Shown here: piece by piece, positions 1 to 6,248 of the stretch
Numbering within the stretch: the stretch's first letter is position 1
Layout of the letters: each line of letters begins with the position of its first letter
Source: SIG710 sp045648605
Lineage (GTDB): Bacteria > Bacillota > Clostridia > Oscillospirales > CAG-272
DNA length: 10,956 nucleotides
Assembly: GCA_045648605.1 (NCBI GenBank)
Contig: JAZROG010000068.1
Coordinates: forward strand, 1 to 10,956
Direction of reading: 5' to 3'
The notes under the pieces: generated by a model
What the model was told of the DNA's origin: nothing
Seen by the model: the letters and a program-made list of their open reading frames with translations, nothing else
Database searches by the model: none
Position numbers and translations under genes: made by a program

Positions 1-473
1 AGTCTCTTTGCAAGCTTATGAGCAAGAGAAATAGGAAGAGGCATAAGCTCGGGAGTTTCGTTGCAGGCATATCCGAACATAAGTCCCTGATCACCCGCGC
101 CCGTATCAAATTCGTCAGCGATCTCACCGTTTTTAGCCTCAAGAGACTTATCAACACCGAGGGCGATATCGGGAGACTGCTTATGTATTGAGCTGATAAC
201 GCTACAGCTATCGCAGTCAAAGCCGTATTTTGCTCTGTCATAGCCGATCTCACGAACTGTTTCTCTGACGATCTCCTGAACGTCAATGGAAGCTGTTGTT
301 GTGATCTCGCCCATTACCATTACAAGACCTGTTGTAACGCAAGTCTCGCAGGCAACACGGCTCATAGGGTCCTGTGCAAGAATCGCATCAAGCACGGAAT
401 CGGAGATTTTGTCACAGATTTTATCGGGATGTCCCTCTGTGACAGATTCGGAAGTAAAAAGTACCTTCTTCAT
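1..473 (-). CDS. metK: S-adenosylmethionine synthetase, N-terminal part (cut by window edge)
   Basis: This gene makes S-adenosylmethionine from methionine and ATP in the cytoplasm. Only the first 157 codons lie in the window; the family is usually near 390-400 residues, so more than half is missing to the left. The translation begins MKKVLFTSESVTEGHPDKIC, the typical family N-terminus with the ATP-contacting GHPDK segment at about residues 14-18. The conserved GAGDQGLMFGYA segment lies near residue 120. The ATG at 471-473 is the natural start and is preceded by an AAGGAT ribosome binding site. The gene has its own promoter and a SAM-I riboswitch with terminator directly upstream, so its product should feed back on its own transcription. 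It is transcribed separately from the ribU cluster. Identification is firm. Confidence 0.97.
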   Translation of the reverse strand, partial: MKKVLFTSESVTEGHPDKICDKISDSVLDAILAQDPMSRVACETCVTTGLVMVMGEITTTASIDVQEIVRETVREIGYDRAKYGFDCDSCSVISSIHKQSPDIALGVDKSLEAKNGEIADEFDTGAGDQGLMFGYACNETPELMPLPISLAHKLAKR

Positions 474-500
474 TTTTTGATCCTTTCTTTGATCCAATCT

Positions 501-530
501 AAAAGAAACTCCCTCGGCGCACCGAGGGAG
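501..530 (-). terminator. Rho-independent terminator of the SAM riboswitch expression platform
   Basis: A perfect 9-bp GC-rich stem (509-517 with 522-530) closes a 4-base loop. On the minus strand it is followed by TTTCTTTT. It lies between the SAM-I aptamer and metK, where the transcription-attenuating hairpin of an S-box leader is expected. In the family, SAM binding favours this hairpin and stops transcription before metK. Confidence 0.92.
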
Positions 531-556
531 AAGAAATCATTTTTAATCATTCATTA

Positions 557-637
557 CTCATCTCTCGGGATTTAGCACCTTGCATTAAGTAGGTTGCCGG
601 GCTTCACAGGGCCAGTCCCTCCGCCGCTCTTGATAAG
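557..637 (-). promoter_or_regulatory. SAM-I (S-box) riboswitch aptamer upstream of metK
   Basis: Read on the minus strand, this segment has the S-box landmarks in order: CTTATCAAGAG at the 5' end, GGAGGGACTGGCCC, TGAAGCCCGGCAACC, GGTGCTAAATCC, and GAGAGATGAG at the 3' end. CTTATC (632-637) pairs with GATGAG (557-562) to form P1, including one G-U pair. The aptamer binds S-adenosylmethionine and in this class usually turns off methionine and SAM genes. The position before metK, with an intrinsic terminator between, fits transcriptional attenuation. Confidence 0.96.
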
Positions 638-665
638 ATCAGATCAGTTATATTTATTTTTTTAT

Positions 666-694
666 ATTATACTACATTTTTCGTTTTTTTGCAA
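666..694 (-). promoter_or_regulatory. Sigma-A-type promoter for metK
   Basis: On the minus strand a TTGCAA -35 element (689-694) is separated by 17 bases from a perfect TATAAT -10 (666-671). The start of transcription should fall near 659, about 20 bases before the SAM-I aptamer. The -35 begins only about 25 bases after the stop codon of the upstream membrane-protein gene, and no terminator was seen between them, so some read-through from the ribU cluster is possible. Confidence 0.8.
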
Positions 695-718
695 TAGATT
701 TTCTTAATTTTTTTGCTT

Positions 719-1216
719 TTATCCGAAAAATCCTATTGCGCCCACAACTCCAAAGGAGATAACGCTCATAATAACTCCCGCAGTGAGTACACCAAGTGCG
801 ACCCAAAGAAAAGATTTCCAGAATTTCATCTTCATCAGAGCCGCGATAAGAGAGCCTGTCCATGCGCCTGTTCCCGGAAGTGGAATAGCAACAAACAGAA
901 ACAGTCCCACATAGGCATATTTTTCGATCTTACCCTTATGCTTTTCTGCTTTTGCTTCGACCCAAAGAGCAATTTTACGAAGTCCTTTGATCTTTTTCAT
1001 AAAATCAAGAACTGCACGAATAAGCAGAAGGATAAAAGGAACGGGGAGCATATTTCCGATAACGCTCAGAATGTAGGCTTCAACAAATCCCATACCGAGA
1101 CCCGCGCCGAGCGGAATAGCACCGCGCAGCTCAATTATCGGGATCATCGAGCAGATAAAAACGCAAAGCTCTCTGCCGAGCGTATCAAATAAAAAGCTTT
1201 CTATTGCTTCAACCAT
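719..1216 (-). CDS. Small multi-drug export family membrane protein (COG2426/PF06695-like)
   Basis: This 165-residue integral membrane protein resembles the Sm_multidrug_ex family (COG2426). Visible marks are the IPIIELRGAIPLGAGLGMG stretch at about residues 25-43, hydrophobic segments at about 13-38, 44-70, 101-127 and 136-163, a basic stretch at 73-99, and PLPGTGAWTGSL at about 112-123. The last motif is also typical of DedA-like re-entrant loops. The family name comes from an early annotation and the substrate is not established; transport of drugs is not shown here. It lies 11 bases after ribU, and its AGAGGT ribosome binding site overlaps the ribU stop region, so the two are probably co-translated under the FMN riboswitch. 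Length is normal for the family. Confidence 0.85.
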   Translation of the reverse strand: MVEAIESFLFDTLGRELCVFICSMIPIIELRGAIPLGAGLGMGFVEAYILSVIGNMLPVPFILLLIRAVLDFMKKIKGLRKIALWVEAKAEKHKGKIEKYAYVGLFLFVAIPLPGTGAWTGSLIAALMKMKFWKSFLWVALGVLTAGVIMSVISFGVVGAIGFFG

Positions 1217-1227
1217 TATCTTACCTC

Positions 1228-1815
1228 TTAAATATGGAGTATTTTCGAAACTCTCTTATAAAGAAGAAGAGTTACCGCCGAGCAAGCCATACTTTTAATG
1301 AGATTAAAGGGCATGACCGCAAAAATTATAAGTGTTTTAAGGTCGCTTATCGACGCATTCACCGCTGTTCCCATGGCAACTATCTTGTCAAGAGGCAAGT
1401 GATAAAGCTCCGAAAAGGTGGGAACAAGAACGAAATAGTTCATAGCCGCACCAACAAGGACAAGGCTTATTGCTCCAAGAGCAAGACCGAAAAGCGCGCT
1501 TTTCAGCGATTTTTTATGTTTATATATCAGTGCCGCAGGAAGCACAAAGGCACATCCTGTGACAAAATTTGCAAATTCACCCACAAAGGCTGTGGTAGTT
1601 CCGTCCATAAGTAAATTCAGAAGATTTTTAAGCAGCTCCATAATAACACCGGCAAGAGGGCCGAGCGCAAAGCTGCCGATAAGTATCGGAATTTCACTAA
1701 AATCAAGCTTATAGAATGGAGGGGCAAACCAAAGCGGCAATTCAAAAAGCATCAGCACCGCCGCAAGAGCGCTGAGTATACCTATCTTTACGATATACTT
1801 TAAATTCTTATTCAT
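1228..1815 (-). CDS. ribU: Riboflavin ECF transporter S component RibU
   Basis: This 195-residue membrane protein is the substrate-binding subunit of an energy-coupling-factor transporter for riboflavin. Family hallmarks include KLDFSEIPILIGSFALGP (about residues 36-53) followed by AGVIMELLKNLLNLL, and then the EFAN and MNYF segments; about six hydrophobic segments are present. The ATPase and T components are not in the window, as expected for a shared-module ECF system. The reading frame is open upstream to 1878, but the ATG at 1813-1815 is preferred: AGAGG sits 5-6 bases before it, and the upstream codons lie inside the FMN riboswitch. The riboswitch directly upstream independently supports riboflavin as the substrate. 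The downstream exporter-like gene follows after 11 bases. Confidence 0.94.
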   Translation of the reverse strand: MNKNLKYIVKIGILSALAAVLMLFELPLWFAPPFYKLDFSEIPILIGSFALGPLAGVIMELLKNLLNLLMDGTTTAFVGEFANFVTGCAFVLPAALIYKHKKSLKSALFGLALGAISLVLVGAAMNYFVLVPTFSELYHLPLDKIVAMGTAVNASISDLKTLIIFAVMPFNLIKSMACSAVTLLLYKRVSKILHI

Positions 1816-1923
1816 ATTTACCTCTTTTCTCATCCGGACTTCAGAAAATTTGCTTGCAAATTCACCTATACAAAGCATTTTTTAAGTTGTTTGTACGAAA
1901 AAATTTGCTTTCTAATATACCCA

Positions 1924-1955
1924 TACGAAACAACTTGCAACGCAAGTTGTTTGTA
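1924..1955. repeat. Strong inverted repeat inside the P6 insert
   Basis: AAACAACTTGC (1928-1938) and GCAAGTTGTTT (1942-1952) are perfect 11-base arms around a 3-base loop. TAC at 1924-1926 with GTA at 1953-1955 extends the stem past one bulged base. It should fold into a stable hairpin in the riboswitch RNA. Confidence 0.85.
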
Positions 1956-1959
1956 CGGC

Positions 1960-1981
1960 AAATTTTTGCTTGCAAAAATTT
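1960..1981. repeat. Inverted repeat at the 5' edge of the P6 insert
   Basis: AAATTTTTGC (1960-1969) and GCAAAAATTT (1972-1981) form perfect 10-base arms around TT. A shorter relative with the same TTTGCTTGCAAA core lies at 1847-1862, at the other edge of the insert. The two could also pair with each other and lengthen P6. Confidence 0.8.
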
Positions 1982-2130
1982 CCCGTTTACCGTCGGCTCA
2001 GGAATCTCACCTGTTCGGCGCAATTTTTGCGTTTGCGGGCTTATTTTTGTGACCTTTTGCCACGAAAACTCACCGCCGGTAAGGATTTTCACCTTTCTCA
2101 AAGATTATGTTTTTATTTTTAATAATATTC

Positions 2131-2165
2131 GGAAACGCCGAGGCGTATAACGTCTCGGCGCTTCC
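2131..2165 (-). terminator. Hairpin after tuf, probable end of the str operon
   Basis: On the minus strand GGAAGCGCCGAG (2154-2165) pairs with CTCGGCGTTTCC (2131-2142) in a 12-bp stem with one G-U pair, and two more CG pairs can form toward the loop. It lies 36 bases past the tuf stop codon and just before the FMN riboswitch. The downstream minus-strand tail (GAATATTATT) is AT-rich but not a clean U-run. The better T-tract (TTTTTATGGTTTTTT) follows the hairpin on the plus strand, where no gene needs it. Termination is therefore probable but may be leaky toward ribU, for which no convincing separate promoter was seen. Confidence 0.6.
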
Positions 2166-2201
2166 TTTTTATGGTTTTTTAAGTTATTTTATAACCTAAA
2201 A

Positions 2202-3407
2202 TTATTCGTTGATCTTGGAAACAACGCCGGAACCAACTGTTCTACCACCCTCACGGATAGCGAAACGGAGACCTTCCTCGATAGCGATAGGAGTGATAAG
2301 CTCAACGCTCATAACAACGTTATCGCCGGGACGGCACATCTCAACGTCAGCGGGAAGACCGATAACGCCTGTAACGTCGGTTGTTCTGAAGTAGAACTGA
2401 GGTCTGTAACCGGAGAAGAAGGGCTTGGAACGGCCGCCTTCCTTCTCTGTAAGAACGTAAACCTGACCATCAAACTTTGTGTGGGGGTTAACGGAACCGG
2501 GCTTGCAGAGAACCTGTCCACGCTCGATCTCGTCCTTAGCTACACCACGGAGAAGAAGACCAACGTTGTCGCCTGCTTCTGCCTGGTCAAGGAGCTTGTG
2601 GAACATCTCGACACCTGTAACAGTTGTCTGTCTTCTCTCTTCTGTGAGACCGATAAGCTCAACTACATCGTTAACCTTGATTGTACCACGCTCTACACGA
2701 CCTGTAGCAACTGTACCACGACCGGAGATAGAGAATACGTCCTCGACAGGAAGGAGGAAGTCAAGGTCAGCCTTACGCTCGGGAGTAGGAATGTAGGAGT
2801 CTACATTTGCCATGAGCTCAAGAATAGGAGCATACTCGGGAGCAGAAAGATCTGTGTTTGTGGACTCAAGAGCGTCACGAGCGGAACCGCGGATGATCGG
2901 AATATCGTCACCGGGGAACTCGTAGGAAGAAAGAAGATCACGGATTTCCATCTCAACGAGGTCGAGAAGCTCTGCATCGTCAACAAGGTCAGTCTTGTTC
3001 ATGAATACAACGATTGCAGGAACACCAACCTGACGAGCGAGAAGAACATGCTCACGTGTCTGCTGAAGAGGTCCGTCTGTACCCGCAACAACGAGGATAG
3101 CGCCGTCCATCTGAGCAGCACCTGTGATCATATTCTTAACGTAGTCGGCGTGGCCGGGGCAGTCAACGTGAGCATAGTGACGGTTCTCTGTCTCATACTC
3201 AACGTGACGAGTGTTGATTGTGATACCTCTTGCTCTCTCCTCGGGAGCGTTGTCGATCTGGTCATATGCCATGAACTCAACGTTACCAGCTGTGAGAGAA
3301 AGTGTCTTTGTGATAGCTGCTGTAAGAGTTGTCTTACCGTGGTCAACGTGACCGATAGTACCAATGTTTACATGGGGTTTCGTTCTTTCGAATTTTTCCT
3401 TAGCCAT
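2202..3407 (-). CDS. tuf: Translation elongation factor Tu
   Basis: EF-Tu is the GTPase that delivers aminoacyl-tRNA to the ribosomal A site. The 401-residue protein is full length and begins MAKEKFERTKPHVNIGTIGH. G1 is GHVDHGKT (residues 19-26), followed by RGITIN in switch I, DCPGHADY at about residue 82, and NKTD at about residue 137, where many bacteria have NKCD. The protein ends in GGRTVGSGVVSKINE. Domains II and III are intact. AGGAGG lies upstream of the ATG at 3405-3407. It is the last gene of the str operon, 50 bases after fusA. A TATAAT sequence in that gap lacks a well-spaced -35, so a separate tuf promoter is not claimed. Confidence 0.98.
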   Translation of the reverse strand: MAKEKFERTKPHVNIGTIGHVDHGKTTLTAAITKTLSLTAGNVEFMAYDQIDNAPEERARGITINTRHVEYETENRHYAHVDCPGHADYVKNMITGAAQMDGAILVVAGTDGPLQQTREHVLLARQVGVPAIVVFMNKTDLVDDAELLDLVEMEIRDLLSSYEFPGDDIPIIRGSARDALESTNTDLSAPEYAPILELMANVDSYIPTPERKADLDFLLPVEDVFSISGRGTVATGRVERGTIKVNDVVELIGLTEERRQTTVTGVEMFHKLLDQAEAGDNVGLLLRGVAKDEIERGQVLCKPGSVNPHTKFDGQVYVLTEKEGGRSKPFFSGYRPQFYFRTTDVTGVIGLPADVEMCRPGDNVVMSVELITPIAIEEGLRFAIREGGRTVGSGVVSKINE

Positions 3408-3457
3408 TGCTAAATCCTCCTAAAATTATATAATATTTTTATTTTTGCAAATAGAAA

Positions 3458-5578
3458 TTACTTCTTTGCACGTGCTGTGATAATAGACTCCTGAATGGAC
3501 TTAGGCACTTCTGCGAAGTGGCTGGGCTCCATGGAGTACTGCGCACGTCCCTGTGACTTTGAACGAAGGTCGGTTGCATAACCGAACATTTCGGAAAGCG
3601 GAACATGAGCAAGGACTTCTGTTACACCTGTGCCGGGCTCCATAGACTGGATAGCACCACGGCGGGAGTTGAAGTCACCGATGATATCTCCGAGATAGTC
3701 ATCGGGAGTGATGGTAACAACCTTAACGATAGGCTCTGTGAGCACGGGATCTGCAAGTCTCATAGCCTCCTTGAATGCCATAGAACCGGCAATCTTAAAT
3801 GCCATTTCGGACGAGTCGACTTCGTGGTAAGAACCATCATAAAGTGTAACCTTAACGTCAACAACATTATATCCTGCAAGAACACCGTTCTGCATTGCGC
3901 CCTGGATACCCTGGTTAACAGGCTCGATGAATTCCTTCGGAATCGCACCACCTGTAACAGAGTTAACAAACTCGTATCCTGCACCGGGCTCATTGGGCTC
4001 GAGGGTGATCTTAACATGACCGTACTGACCTGAACCACCGGACTGTCTCTTGTACTTGCACTCATGGTCAACCTTCTTGCGAACGGTCTCCTTATATGCA
4101 ACCTGAGGTCTACCGATGTTAGCCTCTACCTTGAATTCACGAAGCAGACGGTCAACGATGATCTCAAGGTGAAGCTCACCCATACCGGCGATGATTGTCT
4201 GACCTGTTTCTTCATCAGTATAAGTTCTAAAGGTCGGGTCTTCCTCTGCAAGCTTTGCAAGAGCGATACCCATCTTCTCCTGACCTGCGCGGGTCTTGGG
4301 CTCGATAGCAACGCTGATAACGGGCTCGGGGAATTCCATAGATTCGAGAATTACGGGGTGGTCCTCATCGCAGAAGGTATCACCTGTTGTGGTGTACTTT
4401 GTGGAAACGACAGCCGCGATGTCACCTGCATAACAGGTCTCAAGGTCGGATCTTTCGTTTGCATGCATCTGAAGAATACGTCCGAAACGCTCTTTCTTTT
4501 CCTTTGAGGAGTTGTAAACGTTTGTACCCGTAGAAACGCTACCGGAATATACACGGAAGAAGCAGAGCTTTCCGACATAGGGGTCGGTCATGATCTTGAA
4601 TGCAAGAGCTGCAAAAGGCTCTGTATCGGAAGAATGTCTAACTTCCTCTTCCTCGGTATCAGGGTTTACACCCTTGATAGCCTCGATATCGGTAGGAGCG
4701 GGCATATAGTCGATAACAGCGTCAAGGAGCATCTGAACGCCCTTGTTCTTATAGGATGTTCCGCAGATTACGGGAACGATCTTGTTATCGATTGTTGCTT
4801 TACGGAGAGCTGCCTTAAGCTCGGGGATAGAGATCTCCTGACCGTCGCAGTACTTCTCGAAAAGCTCCTCATCTGTTTCGCAAATGGACTCAACCATTGC
4901 GTCGTGATATTCCTGTGCCTTATCTGCAAGATCTGCAGGGATAGGCTCAACACGAATATCCTTACCAAGGTCATCATAATAAACCTCGGCTTCCATCTTC
5001 ATAAGGTCGATGATACCCTTGAAATCGTTTTCTGCGCCAATAGGAAGCTGGATCGGAACTGCATTTGCATGAAGTCTTTCCTTAAGCATTCCAACTGCGC
5101 GGAAGAAGTTTGCGCCGTTGATATCCATCTTGTTTACATAAACCATTCTGGGGACTCTGTACTTATCAGCCTGTCTCCAAACAGTTTCGGACTGGGGCTC
5201 AACGCCGCCCTTTGCACATAATACGGTTACTGCACCGTCAAGAACACGGAGTGATCTCTCAACCTCAACGGTAAAGTCAACGTGACCGGGGGTATCAATG
5301 ATATTGATACGGTGGGTATTTGCCTTTGCCTTTGCGGGATCGTTATGGAAAGCTGTGTGTGCCCAATAGCAGGTTGTAGCGGCAGATGTGATTGTAATAC
5401 CTCTCTCCTGCTCCTGTGCCATCCAGTCCATAGTTGCGGAGCCTTCGTGTGTTTCACCAATCTTGTGAGTCTTACCTGTGTAGAACAGGATACGCTCAGT
5501 GGTGGTCGTCTTACCGGCGTCAATATGTGCCATGATACCGATATTTCGAGTATGTTCAAGCGAATATTCTCTTGCCAT
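3458..5578 (-). CDS. fusA: Translation elongation factor G
   Basis: EF-G is the ribosomal translocase GTPase and also acts in ribosome recycling. The 706-residue protein carries G1 AHIDAGKT (17-24), switch I RGITIT (59-64), DTPG (95-98) and NKMD (149-152), followed by the usual domains II to V (for example GELHLE in domain III and SGGSGQYGHVKI in domain IV). The loop between switch I and DTPG, about residues 73-89, has some seven more residues than E. coli EF-G and is rich in Ala and Lys. AAGGAG precedes the ATG at 5576-5578. It sits 30 bases after rpsG and 50 before tuf, in standard str operon order. Confidence 0.98.
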   Translation of the reverse strand: MAREYSLEHTRNIGIMAHIDAGKTTTTERILFYTGKTHKIGETHEGSATMDWMAQEQERGITITSAATTCYWAHTAFHNDPAKAKANTHRINIIDTPGHVDFTVEVERSLRVLDGAVTVLCAKGGVEPQSETVWRQADKYRVPRMVYVNKMDINGANFFRAVGMLKERLHANAVPIQLPIGAENDFKGIIDLMKMEAEVYYDDLGKDIRVEPIPADLADKAQEYHDAMVESICETDEELFEKYCDGQEISIPELKAALRKATIDNKIVPVICGTSYKNKGVQMLLDAVIDYMPAPTDIEAIKGVNPDTEEEEVRHSSDTEPFAALAFKIMTDPYVGKLCFFRVYSGSVSTGTNVYNSSKEKKERFGRILQMHANERSDLETCYAGDIAAVVSTKYTTTGDTFCDEDHPVILESMEFPEPVISVAIEPKTRAGQEKMGIALAKLAEEDPTFRTYTDEETGQTIIAGMGELHLEIIVDRLLREFKVEANIGRPQVAYKETVRKKVDHECKYKRQSGGSGQYGHVKITLEPNEPGAGYEFVNSVTGGAIPKEFIEPVNQGIQGAMQNGVLAGYNVVDVKVTLYDGSYHEVDSSEMAFKIAGSMAFKEAMRLADPVLTEPIVKVVTITPDDYLGDIIGDFNSRRGAIQSMEPGTGVTEVLAHVPLSEMFGYATDLRSKSQGRAQYSMEPSHFAEVPKSIQESIITARAKK

Positions 5579-5608
5579 AATTCTGTTCTCCTTTCAAGAT
5601 TTGGTGAA

Positions 5609-6079
5609 TTAATATCTGTAGTGTGCAAAAGCCTTGTTTGCTTCTGCCATTCTGTGTGTCTCTTCCTTCTTCTTGAATGCACCGCCTGCGCTGTTTGTAG
5701 CATCGATGATCTCTGCTGCAAGACGCTCAGCCATTGTGCGCTCTCCGCGAGTTCTGGAATATGCTACCAGCCAACGGAGACCAAGTGTCTGACGACGTTC
5801 AGCTCTTACCTCCATAGGTACCTGGTAGGTTGAACCACCTACACGGCGAGCCTTAACTTCGAGGACAGGCATGATATTCTCAAGCGCTGCCTGGAAAACT
5901 TCAAGCGGGCTCTTGCCCTGCTTTGCTTCGATGATTGCAAATGCGTCGTAAACGATTGTCTGGGCAACACCCTTCTTACCGTCAAGCATGATATTATTTA
6001 CAAGCTTTGTTACGAGCTTAGATCCGTATATAGGATCCGGCAATACGTCTCTCTTGGAAATTTGACCTCTTCTCGGCAC
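5609..6079 (-). CDS. rpsG: 30S ribosomal protein S7
   Basis: S7 nucleates assembly of the 3' major domain of 16S rRNA and lies at the mRNA exit/E-site region. The protein is 156 residues, the usual length, beginning PRRGQISKRDVLPDP after the initiator and ending HRMAEANKAFAHYRY. The start is GTG at 6077-6079. An AAGGAGGG ribosome binding site (6087-6094) is 7 bases upstream, and the product then begins as S7 proteins normally do. In-frame TTG (6098-6100) and ATG (6095-6097) codons would put the start within or before that binding site and add seven non-conserved residues. It is the second gene of the str operon. Confidence 0.97.
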   Translation of the reverse strand: MPRRGQISKRDVLPDPIYGSKLVTKLVNNIMLDGKKGVAQTIVYDAFAIIEAKQGKSPLEVFQAALENIMPVLEVKARRVGGSTYQVPMEVRAERRQTLGLRWLVAYSRTRGERTMAERLAAEIIDATNSAGGAFKKKEETHRMAEANKAFAHYRY

Positions 6080-6248
6080 TGTACTTCCCTCCTTCATCAA
6101 AATATTATGAATTCATTGGTACTCGAAAGCAGACTTTCGTTAGCGCTTCGTCAAAGATGTTGTATATAAACATTTCTTACAGTAACATCAGGACGGTGGG
6201 CTAAGATTTCTGTTCTTATTAAATACCTTCCTAAGAATTTTAATTATA
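6080..6248 (-). other. Long rpsL-rpsG intercistronic region with hairpin
   Basis: This 169-base gap holds no plausible gene. Before the rpsG ribosome binding site, the minus strand forms a perfect 6-bp hairpin: CGAAAG at 6134-6139, TCTG loop, CTTTCG at 6124-6129. In E. coli the equivalent junction is the binding site for S7 autoregulation. Whether this Gram-positive sequence has that role is only a guess from position and length; no clear promoter or terminator was found in it. Confidence 0.35.

Larger units (their letters stand above)
1840..1989. repeat. AT-rich palindromic tandem repeat inserted in FMN riboswitch P6
   Basis: The insert contains two related units of roughly 60 bases. AAGTTGTTTGTACG occurs identically at 1884-1897 and 1944-1957, exactly 60 bases apart, and each copy is followed by an A/T tract ending in TTTGC or TTTTTGC. 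Three palindromes sit within: 1847-1862, 1924-1955 and 1960-1981. The first and last share the core TTTGCTTGCAAA and lie near the two edges of the insert, suggesting a third partial unit. No open reading frame of family character is present. It may be a small dispersed palindromic element (REP- or MITE-like) or a locally expanded repeat; the window holds no second locus to decide this. Confidence 0.8.
1820..2105 (-). promoter_or_regulatory. FMN riboswitch (RFN element) with a greatly expanded P6
   Basis: On the minus strand the conserved RFN blocks appear in order: ATCTTT (P1 5' strand, 2100-2105), AAGGTGAAAATCCTTACCGG and GGCGGTGAG (P2/P3), AAGCCCGC, AGGTGAGATTCCTGAGCCGA (P5), GACGGTAAA (P6 5' side), and finally AGTCCGGATGAG (1830-1841) at the 3' end. 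P6 strands at 1990-1996 and 1834-1839 are normally separated by only a few bases; here about 150 bases lie between. P1 pairs ATCTTT with AGAGGT (1820-1825), which contains the ribU ribosome binding site, so FMN binding should directly hide the site and block translation. No terminator was found between aptamer and gene. Whether the element still works with this insert is not known. Confidence 0.93.

Noticed and set aside
713..1614. Plus-strand open frames opposite the small export protein and ribU (713-1192 and 1204-1614)
   Set aside because: They are shadows of clear minus-strand membrane-protein genes; their Lys/Arg/Cys-rich translations have no recognisable features.
1840..1989. Possible CRISPR array or phage attachment site
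   Set aside because: Only two diverged units occur, without regular unique spacers, cas genes, integrase or tRNA nearby.
1862..2101. A 79-codon minus-strand frame upstream of ribU
   Set aside because: It falls entirely inside the FMN riboswitch and its repeat insert; the translation, including the repeated RTNNL, merely reads the tandem repeat.
2481..3413. A 310-codon plus-strand open frame opposite tuf
   Set aside because: It lies wholly antisense to a highly conserved EF-Tu gene; its Ser/Cys/Thr/Val-rich translation is the mirror of tuf codon usage, and it has no ribosome binding site or family character.
3425..3450. Separate tuf promoter in the fusA-tuf gap
   Set aside because: TATAAT (3425-3430) is present on the minus strand, but the nearest -35-like TTGCAA (3445-3450) is only 14 bases away, too short for a good promoter; the region is simply AT-rich.
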